A stretch of DNA of 64,000 nt from JAAXIE01 sp965204245 (GTDB lineage: Bacteria > Chloroflexota > Dehalococcoidia > Lucifugimonadales > JAAXIE01). A model generated the notes under the pieces. It was not told where the DNA came from, did not search any database, and was given only the letters and a program-made list of their open reading frames with translations. Position 1 is the first letter of the stretch. Each line of letters opens with the position of its first letter. Made by a program: the position numbers and the translations under genes. Shown one piece after another: positions 1-7,323 of the stretch. The DNA lies in contig CBDBED010000008.1 of NCBI GenBank assembly GCA_965204245.1, positions 124,001-188,000 on the forward strand, read 5' to 3'.

Positions 1-162
1 CCGGCAGACGGTGTCGGCCAGAGATTGAGCTTCGCCTTGAGTCACTGGTGCCAGCAGCCCCAGTTCTGCCCCCAGACACTCCGCAGGTCGCAGGGTCACC
101 AGAGGGCCATGAGCATGAGTAGCGACCCAGCACTCTTTTGCGGCTGAGGCCTTCAACGGCAC
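1..162 (-). CDS. 5' part of an unidentified gene running off the window edge
   Basis: A minus-strand reading frame of 54 codons starts with GTG at 162 and stays open to base 1, where the window ends. An AAGGAG Shine-Dalgarno-like sequence lies about four bases before the GTG. The visible protein starts VPLKASAAKECW and carries no motif I recognise. The purine-rich site and the open frame favour a real gene, but 54 codons is short evidence. It would follow the membrane protein gene at 327-1280 on the same strand. Confidence 0.35.
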   Translation of the reverse strand, partial: MPLKASAAKECWVATHAHGPLVTLRPAECLGAELGLLAPVTQGEAQSLADTVCR

Positions 163-326
163 CTATCTCCTTCGCCCAGTCTTGCCTGTTTTGTCTTCAT
201 GAGTTGGCACCCGCAATGGTTTCGTAGCTCCAGCATCTGGTTCAGCATCACGGGGTCCTGTGCAAGTCACCCTACTGGGACATCAGCCAGGAACCAGAGG
301 ACGAGACGGAGAAGGCCCGAGGGTAT

Positions 327-1280
327 CTACCCTGCGCGTCGGAGGCCGAGGGCCAGCCACCTCACGCTATGGGCGCACCCTGTCAGACCGGCGTCACAGA
401 TCGTCTTGGAAGCGAATGCAAAGGTCGCAGCCAGGACCATCCAACCGGTGCAGGCCAAGACCATGACTGCCGACAACTCCCAGAAGCCGTTGAGTCCCCC
501 ACTCGCGGAAGCGGCAGTGGCCGAAAACACTAGGGCGGTTGCCAGCCAGCCCAGCCAAAGAGGCCACCACTCGGCCCAGAAAATACGCATCCCGGAAATC
601 CGAGCCGCCGCCAATATCCCGAGGACGATCAGTGAGACCGTGAGGGAGAGATCGAGCAGGAGTTGATATCCCACCGGCATCTTGTCCGCACCAACTCCAG
701 CCATGAACCAGATCACCGTGCCAACTGCCAGCGCAATCACAAAGGCACACCAAAGACGTGAAAGGAGGCGCGCCCAGGCACTTTGCCGGTTCAGGAGAAT
801 CAGGGAGACCAGCAAAACCCCGCCACTCGCAAGGGGCCAGTTAAACCACGGGTGGTCCAGGCCAGAGGTAGCCAACCACAGATGCATCACCCCCAGCGTT
901 GCCAGCGATGGAATCACTAGGGGGTGTAGCCTGATTCGGTTCATGCCCTCGCCTGAGCGGGCCAGGTATCCCGAAAGAGATGCAGGCACAAATGGCACCG
1001 ACCACCCCAGATCGTCCCAGATCCCCAACACCAGCCGGGCCACCATGTGAAGGGCCGTCTTGCTAGGAGCTATTTCGCTCACTCGCTCCTGCTCTATCTG
1101 CTCATGCAAGTCCGAGAGGACCTCTGCCCGGCGGGCAGTACGCTGCTCGGCTGGCACGGCCATCGTATAGGCCCAGGTCCAACCCAAGACCAGCCACCTA
1201 GCCAAACATAGCGCGGGCGCGTGCGATAGCCGTTCCGGCCGTCGTTCGCGATTCAAGGGCATCATGTTGCAGGCTCCCAA
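327..1280 (-). CDS. Multi-pass membrane protein paired with PadR regulator
   Basis: The 317-residue product has a charged N-terminal part (about residues 1-110) with an amphipathic segment around TARRAEVLSDLHEQ. About six hydrophobic segments follow from about residue 118 to the end. This layout resembles the membrane proteins that commonly sit beside PadR regulators (HAAS/DUF1700-like), although I cannot assign a family with certainty. Its start overlaps the end of the padR-like gene, so the two are probably co-transcribed and translationally coupled. An internal ATG six codons in is an alternative start. Likely role: a membrane component controlled by the neighbouring regulator; substrate unknown. 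Confidence 0.7.
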   Translation of the reverse strand: MGACNMMPLNRERRPERLSHAPALCLARWLVLGWTWAYTMAVPAEQRTARRAEVLSDLHEQIEQERVSEIAPSKTALHMVARLVLGIWDDLGWSVPFVPASLSGYLARSGEGMNRIRLHPLVIPSLATLGVMHLWLATSGLDHPWFNWPLASGGVLLVSLILLNRQSAWARLLSRLWCAFVIALAVGTVIWFMAGVGADKMPVGYQLLLDLSLTVSLIVLGILAAARISGMRIFWAEWWPLWLGWLATALVFSATAASASGGLNGFWELSAVMVLACTGWMVLAATFAFASKTICDAGLTGCAHSVRWLALGLRRAG

Positions 1281-1612
1281 GAGAACTGGGGCCCCTCAGA
1301 AGGGACTGATACATGCTCCAGGCCCGGTATTGGAGCCCCGGTCAGCCTGTATAGCCTGCGGCGCGGGCGGTTCTCTTCGGCTGCGACCAGAGGGTCCTCC
1401 CAAGTGCTCTCCAGCAGTCCCTGCTTCTCGAGGCGTGCCAGTGCCCGGTAAAGCGTCCCGTGGCCGGGGAGGAGACGCCTCCCCTCCCGCTCACTGATTT
1501 CCTTAGCAATTCCAAATCCGTGGAAATGCACCATGCCTTGGGCACGAAGATTCAGTGCAGCAGAGAGTATGGACTTCTCTAGAGGAATTAGTTGACCCGC
1601 TTTCCGTCGCAT
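1262..1612 (-). CDS. PadR family transcriptional regulator
   Basis: A 116-residue protein with the PadR winged-helix signature. An N-terminal helix (LIPLEKSILSAAL) is followed by a segment typical of PadR regulators, ending in LLPGHGTLYRALARLEKQGL, which is the recognition helix and wing. PadR proteins are usually dimeric repressors that respond to small ligands and often control an adjacent membrane protein gene; here the membrane gene overlaps its 3' end. A well-formed promoter ends only six bases before the ATG, so the mRNA is probably leaderless. The C-terminal dimerisation helix is short compared with longer PadR members. Confidence 0.88.
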   Translation of the reverse strand: MRRKAGQLIPLEKSILSAALNLRAQGMVHFHGFGIAKEISEREGRRLLPGHGTLYRALARLEKQGLLESTWEDPLVAAEENRPRRRLYRLTGAPIPGLEHVSVPSEGPQFSWEPAT

Positions 1613-1618
1613 GCTCAG

Positions 1619-1647
1619 ATTATACGCATATATCTGTAATTAGGCAA
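1619..1647 (-). promoter_or_regulatory. Sigma-70-type promoter of padR, probably giving a leaderless mRNA
   Basis: Read on the minus strand, TTGCCT (1642-1647) is followed by a 17-base spacer and a perfect TATAAT (1619-1624). The -10 box ends six bases before the padR ATG at 1612, so transcription should begin at or next to the A of the start codon, leaving no ribosome binding site. Confidence 0.7.
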
Positions 1648-1889
1648 TGGGCCGGGAATGACATAACTCGACATTGGCGTAGGAGCCCGAGGGCGGGCAT
1701 TACTCGGTCGAAGCGTTCGCAATCAGGAACTTCAAGAAAGAGGGATGGAGCATGTCCCATTATCCGGCTGTTGACGGACACGTACAGACGTTCTATTATA
1801 CAAGGAGTGAGCAAGCAGAAGGAGACGTTCGACCCTAGGGGAAGGCGCGAGGGGTGTCCTGTTGACCAAAATGTCCGGTGTGACCGCTC

Positions 1890-2097
1890 CTCAGACACGG
1901 ATTTGGGCCGCAAGTGTCTCGCCTGTGTATCCCCGAATCGTATCTGGACGGACCTACAGTGAGACAAATGAGACACTAAACAGCTACGAAAGTCGTTTCT
2001 CCAGCTATGAAACGTGTCTCACGCACCCCCTGAATCATATCTAGCGGCCCCGATCGGCTGAGTCAGGAGTGACAAAGAAATGAGACACCTGTCTCAT
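1890..2097. repeat. Cluster of TGAGACA/TGTCTCA motifs upstream of comD-like gene
   Basis: The heptamer TGAGACA or its complement occurs at 1960-1966, 1969-1975, 2015-2021, 2081-2087 and 2090-2096. A shorter relative, TGTCTC, lies at 1915-1920. The last two copies form a perfect inverted repeat, ATGAGACA-CC-TGTCTCAT (2080-2097), some 30 bases before the -35 box of the promoter at 2128-2156. This looks like an operator array for a dimeric regulator. The rest of the 1613-2219 gap holds no convincing gene. Confidence 0.5.
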
Positions 2098-2127
2098 CGC
2101 CTGCCCCCGGTTCTTTGACTGGTTTCT

Positions 2128-2156
2128 TTGACCCTCAACCTGCCCTCCACTATAAT
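2128..2156 (+). promoter_or_regulatory. Sigma-70-type promoter for the comD/comE-like genes
   Basis: TTGACC (2128-2133), a 17-base spacer and a perfect TATAAT (2151-2156) lie about 80 bases before the chosen comD start. The nearby palindrome at 2080-2097 is well placed for a regulator. Confidence 0.75.
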
Positions 2157-2234
2157 GCGAGGGCGACTCAACCTGCTGTAAGTGGGCTACCCAACCCGTT
2201 GTGAAAGCCCCAACCTGTCATGAAAGGAAGCCTG

Positions 2235-2738
2235 ATGCAAGAGGCTGTCCTGCATCCTGCAGCCATTCTGGCTGAACTCAAGAAGAACAACATTACCCAT
2301 GTGGTCTGGCTGCCCGACAGCGAGACCAATTTCATGTACCACCAGCTTACTGCCGACCCTGAGGTGGACCTGATTCCAGTCTGCCGGGAAGGGGAGACCA
2401 TGGCAGTGGCCGCCGGCCTCTGGCTCGGCGGCTGCAAGCCTGTGGTGCTCATCCAGAACACCGGCGTGTTCGAGTCCGGCGATTCCATTCGCGGTCTGGG
2501 CGTGGACGTCAACCAGCCTCTGGTCATGCTGGTGGGATACCGTGGCTGGGACCGCCACGGCGTCACCCGCGACTCCGCAGCCAGGTTCATTGAGCACATC
2601 CTCTATGCTTGGGGCATCAACTACTACTTGGTCGAACATGACGAGGACGCCCCCCGCATCAGCGATGCCATGGAAGAAGCCGAGCGTACCCAGAAACCCG
2701 TGGCCGTACTGGTGGGGTCCGAGTTCGGTGCCGAATAA
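2235..2738 (+). CDS. comD: Sulfopyruvate/phosphonopyruvate decarboxylase-like alpha subunit (TPP N-domain)
   Basis: This 167-residue protein matches the TPP-enzyme pyrimidine-binding domain that forms the alpha subunit of sulfopyruvate decarboxylase, which in methanogens makes sulfoacetaldehyde in the coenzyme M pathway. The activating glutamate lies in CREGETMAVAAG, and VMLVGYRGWDRHG and VLVGSEFGAE are typical of ComD-type subunits. I chose the ATG at 2235 because AGGAAG sits seven bases before it; the in-frame ATG at 2220 lacks a site. The beta subunit follows 56 bases downstream. The substrate could be sulfopyruvate, phosphonopyruvate or another 2-oxo acid; a bacterium like this is unlikely to make coenzyme M. 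Confidence 0.8.
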   Translation: MQEAVLHPAAILAELKKNNITHVVWLPDSETNFMYHQLTADPEVDLIPVCREGETMAVAAGLWLGGCKPVVLIQNTGVFESGDSIRGLGVDVNQPLVMLVGYRGWDRHGVTRDSAARFIEHILYAWGINYYLVEHDEDAPRISDAMEEAERTQKPVAVLVGSEFGAE

Positions 2739-2794
2739 CTTAGGCTGAACCGTAAGTCTCTAGCTGGAACCATAGAATAGGAGAGACCTGCAAG

Positions 2795-3382
2795 ATGATC
2801 ACCAACTACGACGCCTGCCGGATCGTGGAAGAGCACCGCGGGGATGCGGTGGTTGTCACCGCCATGAACGCGGGCAACTGGAAGTTTGGCTGGCCTGCGG
2901 TAACCCACCGCGAGGAGCTTGACCTGCCGGTGACGGGCGCTATGGGCAAGGCCTCTTCCGTCGGATTGGGACTGGCACTGGCCCATCCAGAGCGCAAGAT
3001 AATCGTACTGGACGGCGACGGCAGTCTGCTGATGAACCTGGGTACGCTGGTCACCATCGCCAACAAGCGGCCTGAGAACCTGTACCACTTCGTGTTCGAG
3101 AACGGCGTCTACGCCGTCACCGGCGGTCAGCCCACCCCCGGAAGCGAAAGCATCAGTTTCCAGAACATGGCCAAGGATTCGGGCTACGTCGCAGCTTACG
3201 AGATTGAGGACACCGAAGACCTAGCCACCAGCGTGGGCCGCATCCTCGAAGAAAAAGGCCCGGTCCTCATCTGCCTCAAGGTGCAACCCGAAATCGAAAA
3301 CACCCCGGTGCAGTTCCGCCAGCGCCCCAAGCGCAACGTCTACACAGCGATGGAAGAGCTTCCCAAGGCCCTCGGCCACTAA
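2795..3382 (+). CDS. comE: Sulfopyruvate decarboxylase-like beta subunit (TPP C-domain)
   Basis: The 195-residue product is the TPP pyrophosphate-binding half. GAMGKASSVGLGLALA is followed by the Mg-TPP motif, with D73-G74-D75-G76 and N103 in HFVFENGVY. With the upstream ComD-like subunit it should form the complete decarboxylase active site at the subunit interface. Its start is supported by AGGAGAG about 11 bases before the ATG. It is followed by a palindrome at 3405-3420, a small membrane protein and then a second, degenerate copy of this subunit. Confidence 0.82.
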   Translation: MITNYDACRIVEEHRGDAVVVTAMNAGNWKFGWPAVTHREELDLPVTGAMGKASSVGLGLALAHPERKIIVLDGDGSLLMNLGTLVTIANKRPENLYHFVFENGVYAVTGGQPTPGSESISFQNMAKDSGYVAAYEIEDTEDLATSVGRILEEKGPVLICLKVQPEIENTPVQFRQRPKRNVYTAMEELPKALGH

Positions 3383-3396
3383 GCCCCCAAAGCATC

Positions 3397-3432
3397 CCCG
3401 TCACTCCCGCGGAGGCGGGAATCCACGGGCCG
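3397..3432. repeat. Short palindrome, dispersed-repeat type or terminator
   Basis: TCCCGC-GGAG-GCGGGA (3405-3420), flanked by CGTCAC and ATCCACG, matches a style of small palindromic repeat that is often scattered in bacterial genomes between genes. No T-run follows, so it is a poor classical terminator. Confidence 0.5.
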
Positions 3433-3459
3433 GACTCATGAGAGGGCGAACGCCGATAT

Positions 3460-3642
3460 ATGCTTAAAGGTCTGGCAGCAGGACTGTTGGGGCGAGCCGT
3501 TGGGCTCGCCCTTTTCGGTGTGGGCTTCTGGGCCCTTGCCAAAGGCTTCATCGACTCCAGCGTGCCCATCGCTTTCTTGGGCGGAGCCTTGATGTTGGGC
3601 GGCATGTGGGCCCTAGCCCATTTCCGCCGGCTTCAGGCCTAG
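3460..3642 (+). CDS. Small two-helix membrane protein
   Basis: A 60-residue hydrophobic protein with two probable membrane segments (about residues 4-28 and 36-52) and a short positively charged end (FRRLQA). It sits between the comE-like gene and its degenerate paralogue with a 14-base gap to the latter. No strong ribosome binding site is close to the ATG, so the gene call rests on composition and position. Function unknown. Confidence 0.5.
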   Translation: MLKGLAAGLLGRAVGLALFGVGFWALAKGFIDSSVPIAFLGGALMLGGMWALAHFRRLQA

Positions 3643-3656
3643 CTGGAGCCCGAACT

Positions 3657-4235
3657 ATGATCCCCGCCCGCGAGGCCCTTCAAGCCATCTCCGCTCATCG
3701 ACGCGATGCCGTGACCGTCGCTACCACCACCCCTCTCCGTCTATGGGGCGAAATCTCCCAGCGCCGTGACCTCGATGCCGACCTCTCCGATTGCATGGAC
3801 AAGGCATCATCGGTAGGTCTAGGCTTGGCCCTAGCCCAACCCCACCGCCAAGTAATGGTGCTGGACAGCGACACAGCTCTGCGCTCGAATCTCGCCTCGC
3901 TGGCCACAGTGGGAGGAGCATGCCCTCCCAACATGGTGCACTTCGTGCTGGAAGACAAGACCCGCCTACCCACCGATGGAATGCCTATCGCCCCCCTCGA
4001 AAAACTGGACTACAAGCGCCTAGCCCAGGAATCAGGCTACAAACAGTCCTTCAGCTTCGACAATCTCGAAGAGCTTGTCCTAGGTCTAGAAGAAGTCCTG
4101 CAAGCCCCCGGCCCCACCTTCGTCTCCCTGCAAGTCGCCTACGACGAACAAACCCTCCCCGACTACCCCGAACGCCGTATGAGGGATTCAATGGCAGAGG
4201 TGCGGAAGGCGTTGGTTCGCGCTTCCCTAGAATAA
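3657..4235 (+). CDS. Degenerate ComE-like paralogue, probable non-catalytic TPP-fold protein
   Basis: This 192-residue protein aligns along its length with the ComE-like protein at 2795-3382: both share KASSVGLGLALA, a VLD strand, a DSGYK/ESGY element and the C-terminal EVLQ.PGP segment. The Mg-TPP site is lost. The GDG triad is S71-D72-T73 here, and the asparagine that completes the site is D100 (VLEDKTR). TPP binding is therefore unlikely unless the site has changed. It may be a regulatory or structural partner of the ComDE enzyme, or a relic. The ATG at 3657 has GGAG nine bases upstream. It overlaps the convergent gene at 4227 by nine bases. Confidence 0.7.
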   Translation: MIPAREALQAISAHRRDAVTVATTTPLRLWGEISQRRDLDADLSDCMDKASSVGLGLALAQPHRQVMVLDSDTALRSNLASLATVGGACPPNMVHFVLEDKTRLPTDGMPIAPLEKLDYKRLAQESGYKQSFSFDNLEELVLGLEEVLQAPGPTFVSLQVAYDEQTLPDYPERRMRDSMAEVRKALVRASLE

Positions 4236-4754
4236 CTCCAGCAGGTTGCAGCCCGTGCCTGCCAAAGCGTTCTGGGTGTCTGGAGGAATATCCTGCTTGG
4301 CCTCGCTTAGACGCTTGTCCAAGTCTTGCAACGCTATTTCGAACTCCTCCGTCTGCCGCTCCACTTCTGCCACTCTCCCCATCAATTCCGCCGCGCGATC
4401 GGGGTCATTCTCCCTTTGGGCTTCTTCAATCTCTTCCATCAACTCAAGGAACCCTGACTCCCGCAAGGCCCGGACCGATATATCGGCTGCTTCCACGTAC
4501 AACTCGTGGAACTCACGGAGTTCCTCCGGAGGCTTCCAGCCCTGTAGTTCATCTATGATGTCTTCCATGTAGTTGAGCCCATAAAAATCGTCCTCCTCAG
4601 GGTTGGAAAACCGATCGCCCAGCCCTGCACAGGCTATCCCATATTCCTCCACCGTCATCGGTTGGCCGCCACCGCACCCGATTGCCACCGGGAGAGCGAA
4701 TAGGGCGAAGACTGGGAGAATCCGGGTGGTCAGTCCAAAAAAGTTATACAACAT
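4227..4754 (-). CDS. Putative lipoprotein, helical
   Basis: A 175-residue product starting at the ATG at 4754 has a lipoprotein signal peptide: a hydrophobic run (ILPVFALFALPVAIGC) ending in cysteine followed by GGG. The mature part is acidic and strongly helical, with heptad-like stretches around LMEEIEEAQREN and VERQTEEFEIALQDL that suggest a coiled coil. The frame stays open to 4856, so a longer N-terminus is possible, but the signal peptide favours 4754; no clear ribosome site helps. No known domain recognised. Confidence 0.65.
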   Translation of the reverse strand: MLYNFFGLTTRILPVFALFALPVAIGCGGGQPMTVEEYGIACAGLGDRFSNPEEDDFYGLNYMEDIIDELQGWKPPEELREFHELYVEAADISVRALRESGFLELMEEIEEAQRENDPDRAAELMGRVAEVERQTEEFEIALQDLDKRLSEAKQDIPPDTQNALAGTGCNLLELF

Positions 4755-4902
4755 ATAGCTGAGAGCGAGTCCAACAGAGGTCAGAGCCGCTGAATTAACG
4801 CTCAAACGCCTCTGCGCACATAGTCCGGGGGTCGCCGAACATACGGGCTGCATCACCGGTAACGGTTATAGTGGCACCCCTTGGTCGCTGTCCTGTGTGA
4901 CG

Positions 4903-6078
4903 TTAAATCCGGGCGGCTTCGCCCACGCGCTCCTGGTAATCCGAGCGGGCCTTCTTGATGGAGCCCTTGCGCAGGTCATCGAGGTAGCCCACGTGGTCAC
5001 GCGCCCAGTCGCGTGAATTCTCCAGACCTGTGAGGCTGCCTTGGAAGTGGGGAGCGACATAACGGGCCAGCAGTTCATAGCTGTGCAGCATTTTCTCGCG
5101 TGAGGTCCACTCGGCAACGGTGACCAGCAGCCCGCCATAACCCCCGCTCTGCTCTTCAAGCTGCTCCATGCGGGCAATGCAGTCGTCCGGGCTGCCCACG
5201 ATCCACACCCCGCGGTCGACCATCTCCTCGATAATCCGCTCAGGCTGAGCATCAGGCAGGGGTTGACCCAGCGTCTCGTGGAAATACTCGGTGAGCCAAG
5301 TAGCCGCGCCCATGCGCGCCTCGCGGAATGCCTCTTGCCGGCTCTCGGCCAAGTACACCGGCATCACCAAGCGCCAGTCGTCGCGACTGATAGTAGCCCC
5401 CGACTCCGCGGCAGCATCCTCAGCGATCCCCCACACATCCCCCAGCGTCACCTTCCCATACTCCTGGCGTGGCACGCTCAGGGAGAGCAGCCCGGCGCCA
5501 TACTTCCCCGCGACCTGCGGGCCAGCAGGCGATTGAGCCGCTGCCACCGCGATGGGCATATGAGGACGCTGGTAGGGACGCAGGTGGAGCACGGCATCGT
5601 GCAGTTCAAACCAGTCGCTGACATGGCTGAAGGGTTCGGTCTCTTCGAAAAGGCGCATGATGACACCCATGGACTCATCCATCATCTCCCGCTGGCGGGA
5701 GGGCTGGATGCCCAGCATATGCGCGTCGCTTACCAGTGCGCCGGGCCCCACGCCCAGCATCGCCCGTCCACGGGTCAGGTGGTCCAGCAGAACCATGCGG
5801 TTGGCCACCATCAGAGGATGGTGATAGGGGAGGCTGATTACGCCCGTGCCCAGCCTGATGTGACGGGTGCGCTCGGCCGCCGTTGCCATGAAGACTTCGG
5901 GAGAAGCGATGATCTCCCAGCCCGCGCTGTGATGCTCGCCTATCCAAGCCTCGTCGAACCCAAGCTCGTCCAGCCACTGGATGAGCTGTATGTTGCGTTC
6001 CAGAGAGAGGGTGGGGTTCTCCCCCACCCTGTGGAAGGGGGCCATGAAGATACCGAAGTCCTTGCGCTCCACCGACAT
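4903..6078 (-). CDS. LLM-class flavin-dependent monooxygenase
   Basis: The 391-residue protein is a luciferase-like (LLM) family TIM-barrel enzyme that uses reduced FMN and oxygen or F420. Recognisable elements are FGIFMAPFHRVGENPTLSLE at the N-terminus, DEAWIGEHHSAGWE, IRLGTGVISLPYHHPLMVA and RGRAMLGVGPGAL. It resembles the limonene/alkanesulfonate-monooxygenase branch, which is expanded in SAR202-type Chloroflexota (established from literature, not testable here). AGGAGGT lies six bases before the ATG at 6078, which decides the start over a longer open frame to 6123. The gene stands alone; its substrate is not deducible. Confidence 0.88.
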   Translation of the reverse strand: MSVERKDFGIFMAPFHRVGENPTLSLERNIQLIQWLDELGFDEAWIGEHHSAGWEIIASPEVFMATAAERTRHIRLGTGVISLPYHHPLMVANRMVLLDHLTRGRAMLGVGPGALVSDAHMLGIQPSRQREMMDESMGVIMRLFEETEPFSHVSDWFELHDAVLHLRPYQRPHMPIAVAAAQSPAGPQVAGKYGAGLLSLSVPRQEYGKVTLGDVWGIAEDAAAESGATISRDDWRLVMPVYLAESRQEAFREARMGAATWLTEYFHETLGQPLPDAQPERIIEEMVDRGVWIVGSPDDCIARMEQLEEQSGGYGGLLVTVAEWTSREKMLHSYELLARYVAPHFQGSLTGLENSRDWARDHVGYLDDLRKGSIKKARSDYQERVGEAARI

Positions 6079-6277
6079 CCACCGACCTCCTGTTGTCCGC
6101 GACGAGCCAAGGTCGCGGGCCATATTTCATACGGAATTTGGTTCGCAGTGTAGGGGCGGCAGGCCGCTAGTGTCAAACGAGCGTTGGTGGTTCGAGCATG
6201 CCGAGGACTGCGTGATAAAGAGGAGTGCGTGATACACTGGACGCGAGAGGCCCAGACACATGCCTTGGAGGGCAGCC

Positions 6278-6622
6278 ATGACCGAGTTGGTGAACGAAAA
6301 ATGTGAGGCCTGCCGGCGCGATTCGCCCAAGGTCACTGATGAAGAGGTCGCCCAGCTACACCCCGTGGTGTCGGAGTGGGAGATCGTTGAGGAGAACGAG
6401 ATACCCAAGCTGCAACGGGTGTTCAGCTATCCCAATTTTGCTTCCAGCCTAGCCTTCACCGATGCAGTGGGAGCCTTGGCTGAGGAGCAGGGACATCACC
6501 CCCGCATCGTGACCGAATGGGGCCGGGTCACCGTCACTTGGTGGACTCACAAGATAAGAAACCTGCACCGCAACGACTTTGTCATGGCCGCCAAGACCGA
6601 CCAGTTGCACCAGCCGGAGTAG
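6278..6622 (+). CDS. phhB: 4a-hydroxytetrahydrobiopterin dehydratase (pterin carbinolamine dehydratase)
   Basis: A 114-residue protein of the PCD/DCoH family, which dehydrates 4a-hydroxy-tetrahydropterin so that it can be recycled. The active-site segment EEQGHHPRIVTEWGRVTVTW carries the paired histidines, and the C-terminal THKIRNLHRNDFVMAAK is typical. The N-terminus has an extra CEACRRDS pair of cysteines also seen in many bacterial members. Start chosen at 6278, preceded by GGAGGGC. No pterin-dependent hydroxylase is nearby, so it may act in another pterin or molybdopterin-related role. Confidence 0.9.
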   Translation: MTELVNEKCEACRRDSPKVTDEEVAQLHPVVSEWEIVEENEIPKLQRVFSYPNFASSLAFTDAVGALAEEQGHHPRIVTEWGRVTVTWWTHKIRNLHRNDFVMAAKTDQLHQPE

Positions 6623-6714
6623 CTCGTGCTACTCCACCCGCCCCAACACTCCCCCGCCTAACACCCCCCAGTGGAAGAGAGTTAAGGCAGGTCACGCGAT
6701 AAGAAGGGGCGCAA

Positions 6715-7047
6715 CTACGCAGGCGTTATCTGCATGGTGACGGTGTACCCGTCTTCATAAGTAGTGGTGTGGCCCTTCCCCGTGGTGTCCTCGATGAGGC
6801 GCACATCGCCGGGCAGGAACGTATGTGAGGTGCCGTCGCTGAGCCCGATGGTGGTCCTTCCAACCAAGCCCACCTGCCAGCGGCGGAATGGCGCAGGGTG
6901 CCAGTCCAGATAACGGCCAGGTTCCAAGTCCTGCACGCTGAAACTCATGGTTGCTCCCGCCTCCTTGACGGCAGCGAACTCGCTCGCCGCTATCTCCTCG
7001 ATGTGGCTCTCGCCGTCATCCCCAGTGTACAAACGATAGACTCCCAT
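6715..7047 (-). CDS. Cupin-fold protein
   Basis: This 110-residue protein reads as a small single-domain cupin. The two strands around RRWQVGLVGRTTIGLSDG and HTFLPGDVRLIEDTTGKGH match cupin motifs in shape: G(X)5 followed by PGD and a late histidine. The first cupin motif lacks the usual HxH, so metal binding is uncertain. GGGAGG lies before the ATG at 7047. It is a monocistronic gene between phhB and the divergent ABC transporter genes. Substrate unknown. Confidence 0.65.
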   Translation of the reverse strand: MGVYRLYTGDDGESHIEEIAASEFAAVKEAGATMSFSVQDLEPGRYLDWHPAPFRRWQVGLVGRTTIGLSDGTSHTFLPGDVRLIEDTTGKGHTTTYEDGYTVTMQITPA

Positions 7048-7323
7048 TCGCAGACCTCCCAACTATGTACCAACAATTTTCAGCATCGATGCTAGCAAAA
7101 ACAGGCACGTGACGGAAGTCGTCGGAATCGATAGCCCCACCCCGCTTGGCTCCCCATGACAGTTTGCCCTTGCTACCGCGTCGATAGTGCCTCTACTATG
7201 AGAAGGTGGCCTCCGGGATGCCTCCTCCCCTAATGACTGCCGGGTTCCTGCGCCGCTTCGTTCATGCCTAACCCATTCGGGTTCGCCGCGCGGCATAAGA
7301 ATTGTGACCAAAGAAGGACAACA

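Noticed and set aside
199..666. 155-codon plus-strand frame
   Set aside because: Opposite the membrane protein gene; Arg/Pro-rich translation typical of an antisense frame.
1620..1976. 118-codon minus-strand frame in the gap before comD
   Set aside because: Overlaps the padR promoter and operator array; no recognisable sequence or ribosome site.
5263..6153. 296-codon plus-strand frame
   Set aside because: Opposite-strand shadow of the LLM monooxygenase, which has clear family motifs.
6185..6245. TTCGA-containing stretch resembling a tRNA T-arm
   Set aside because: No matching acceptor, D-arm or anticodon arm could be formed.
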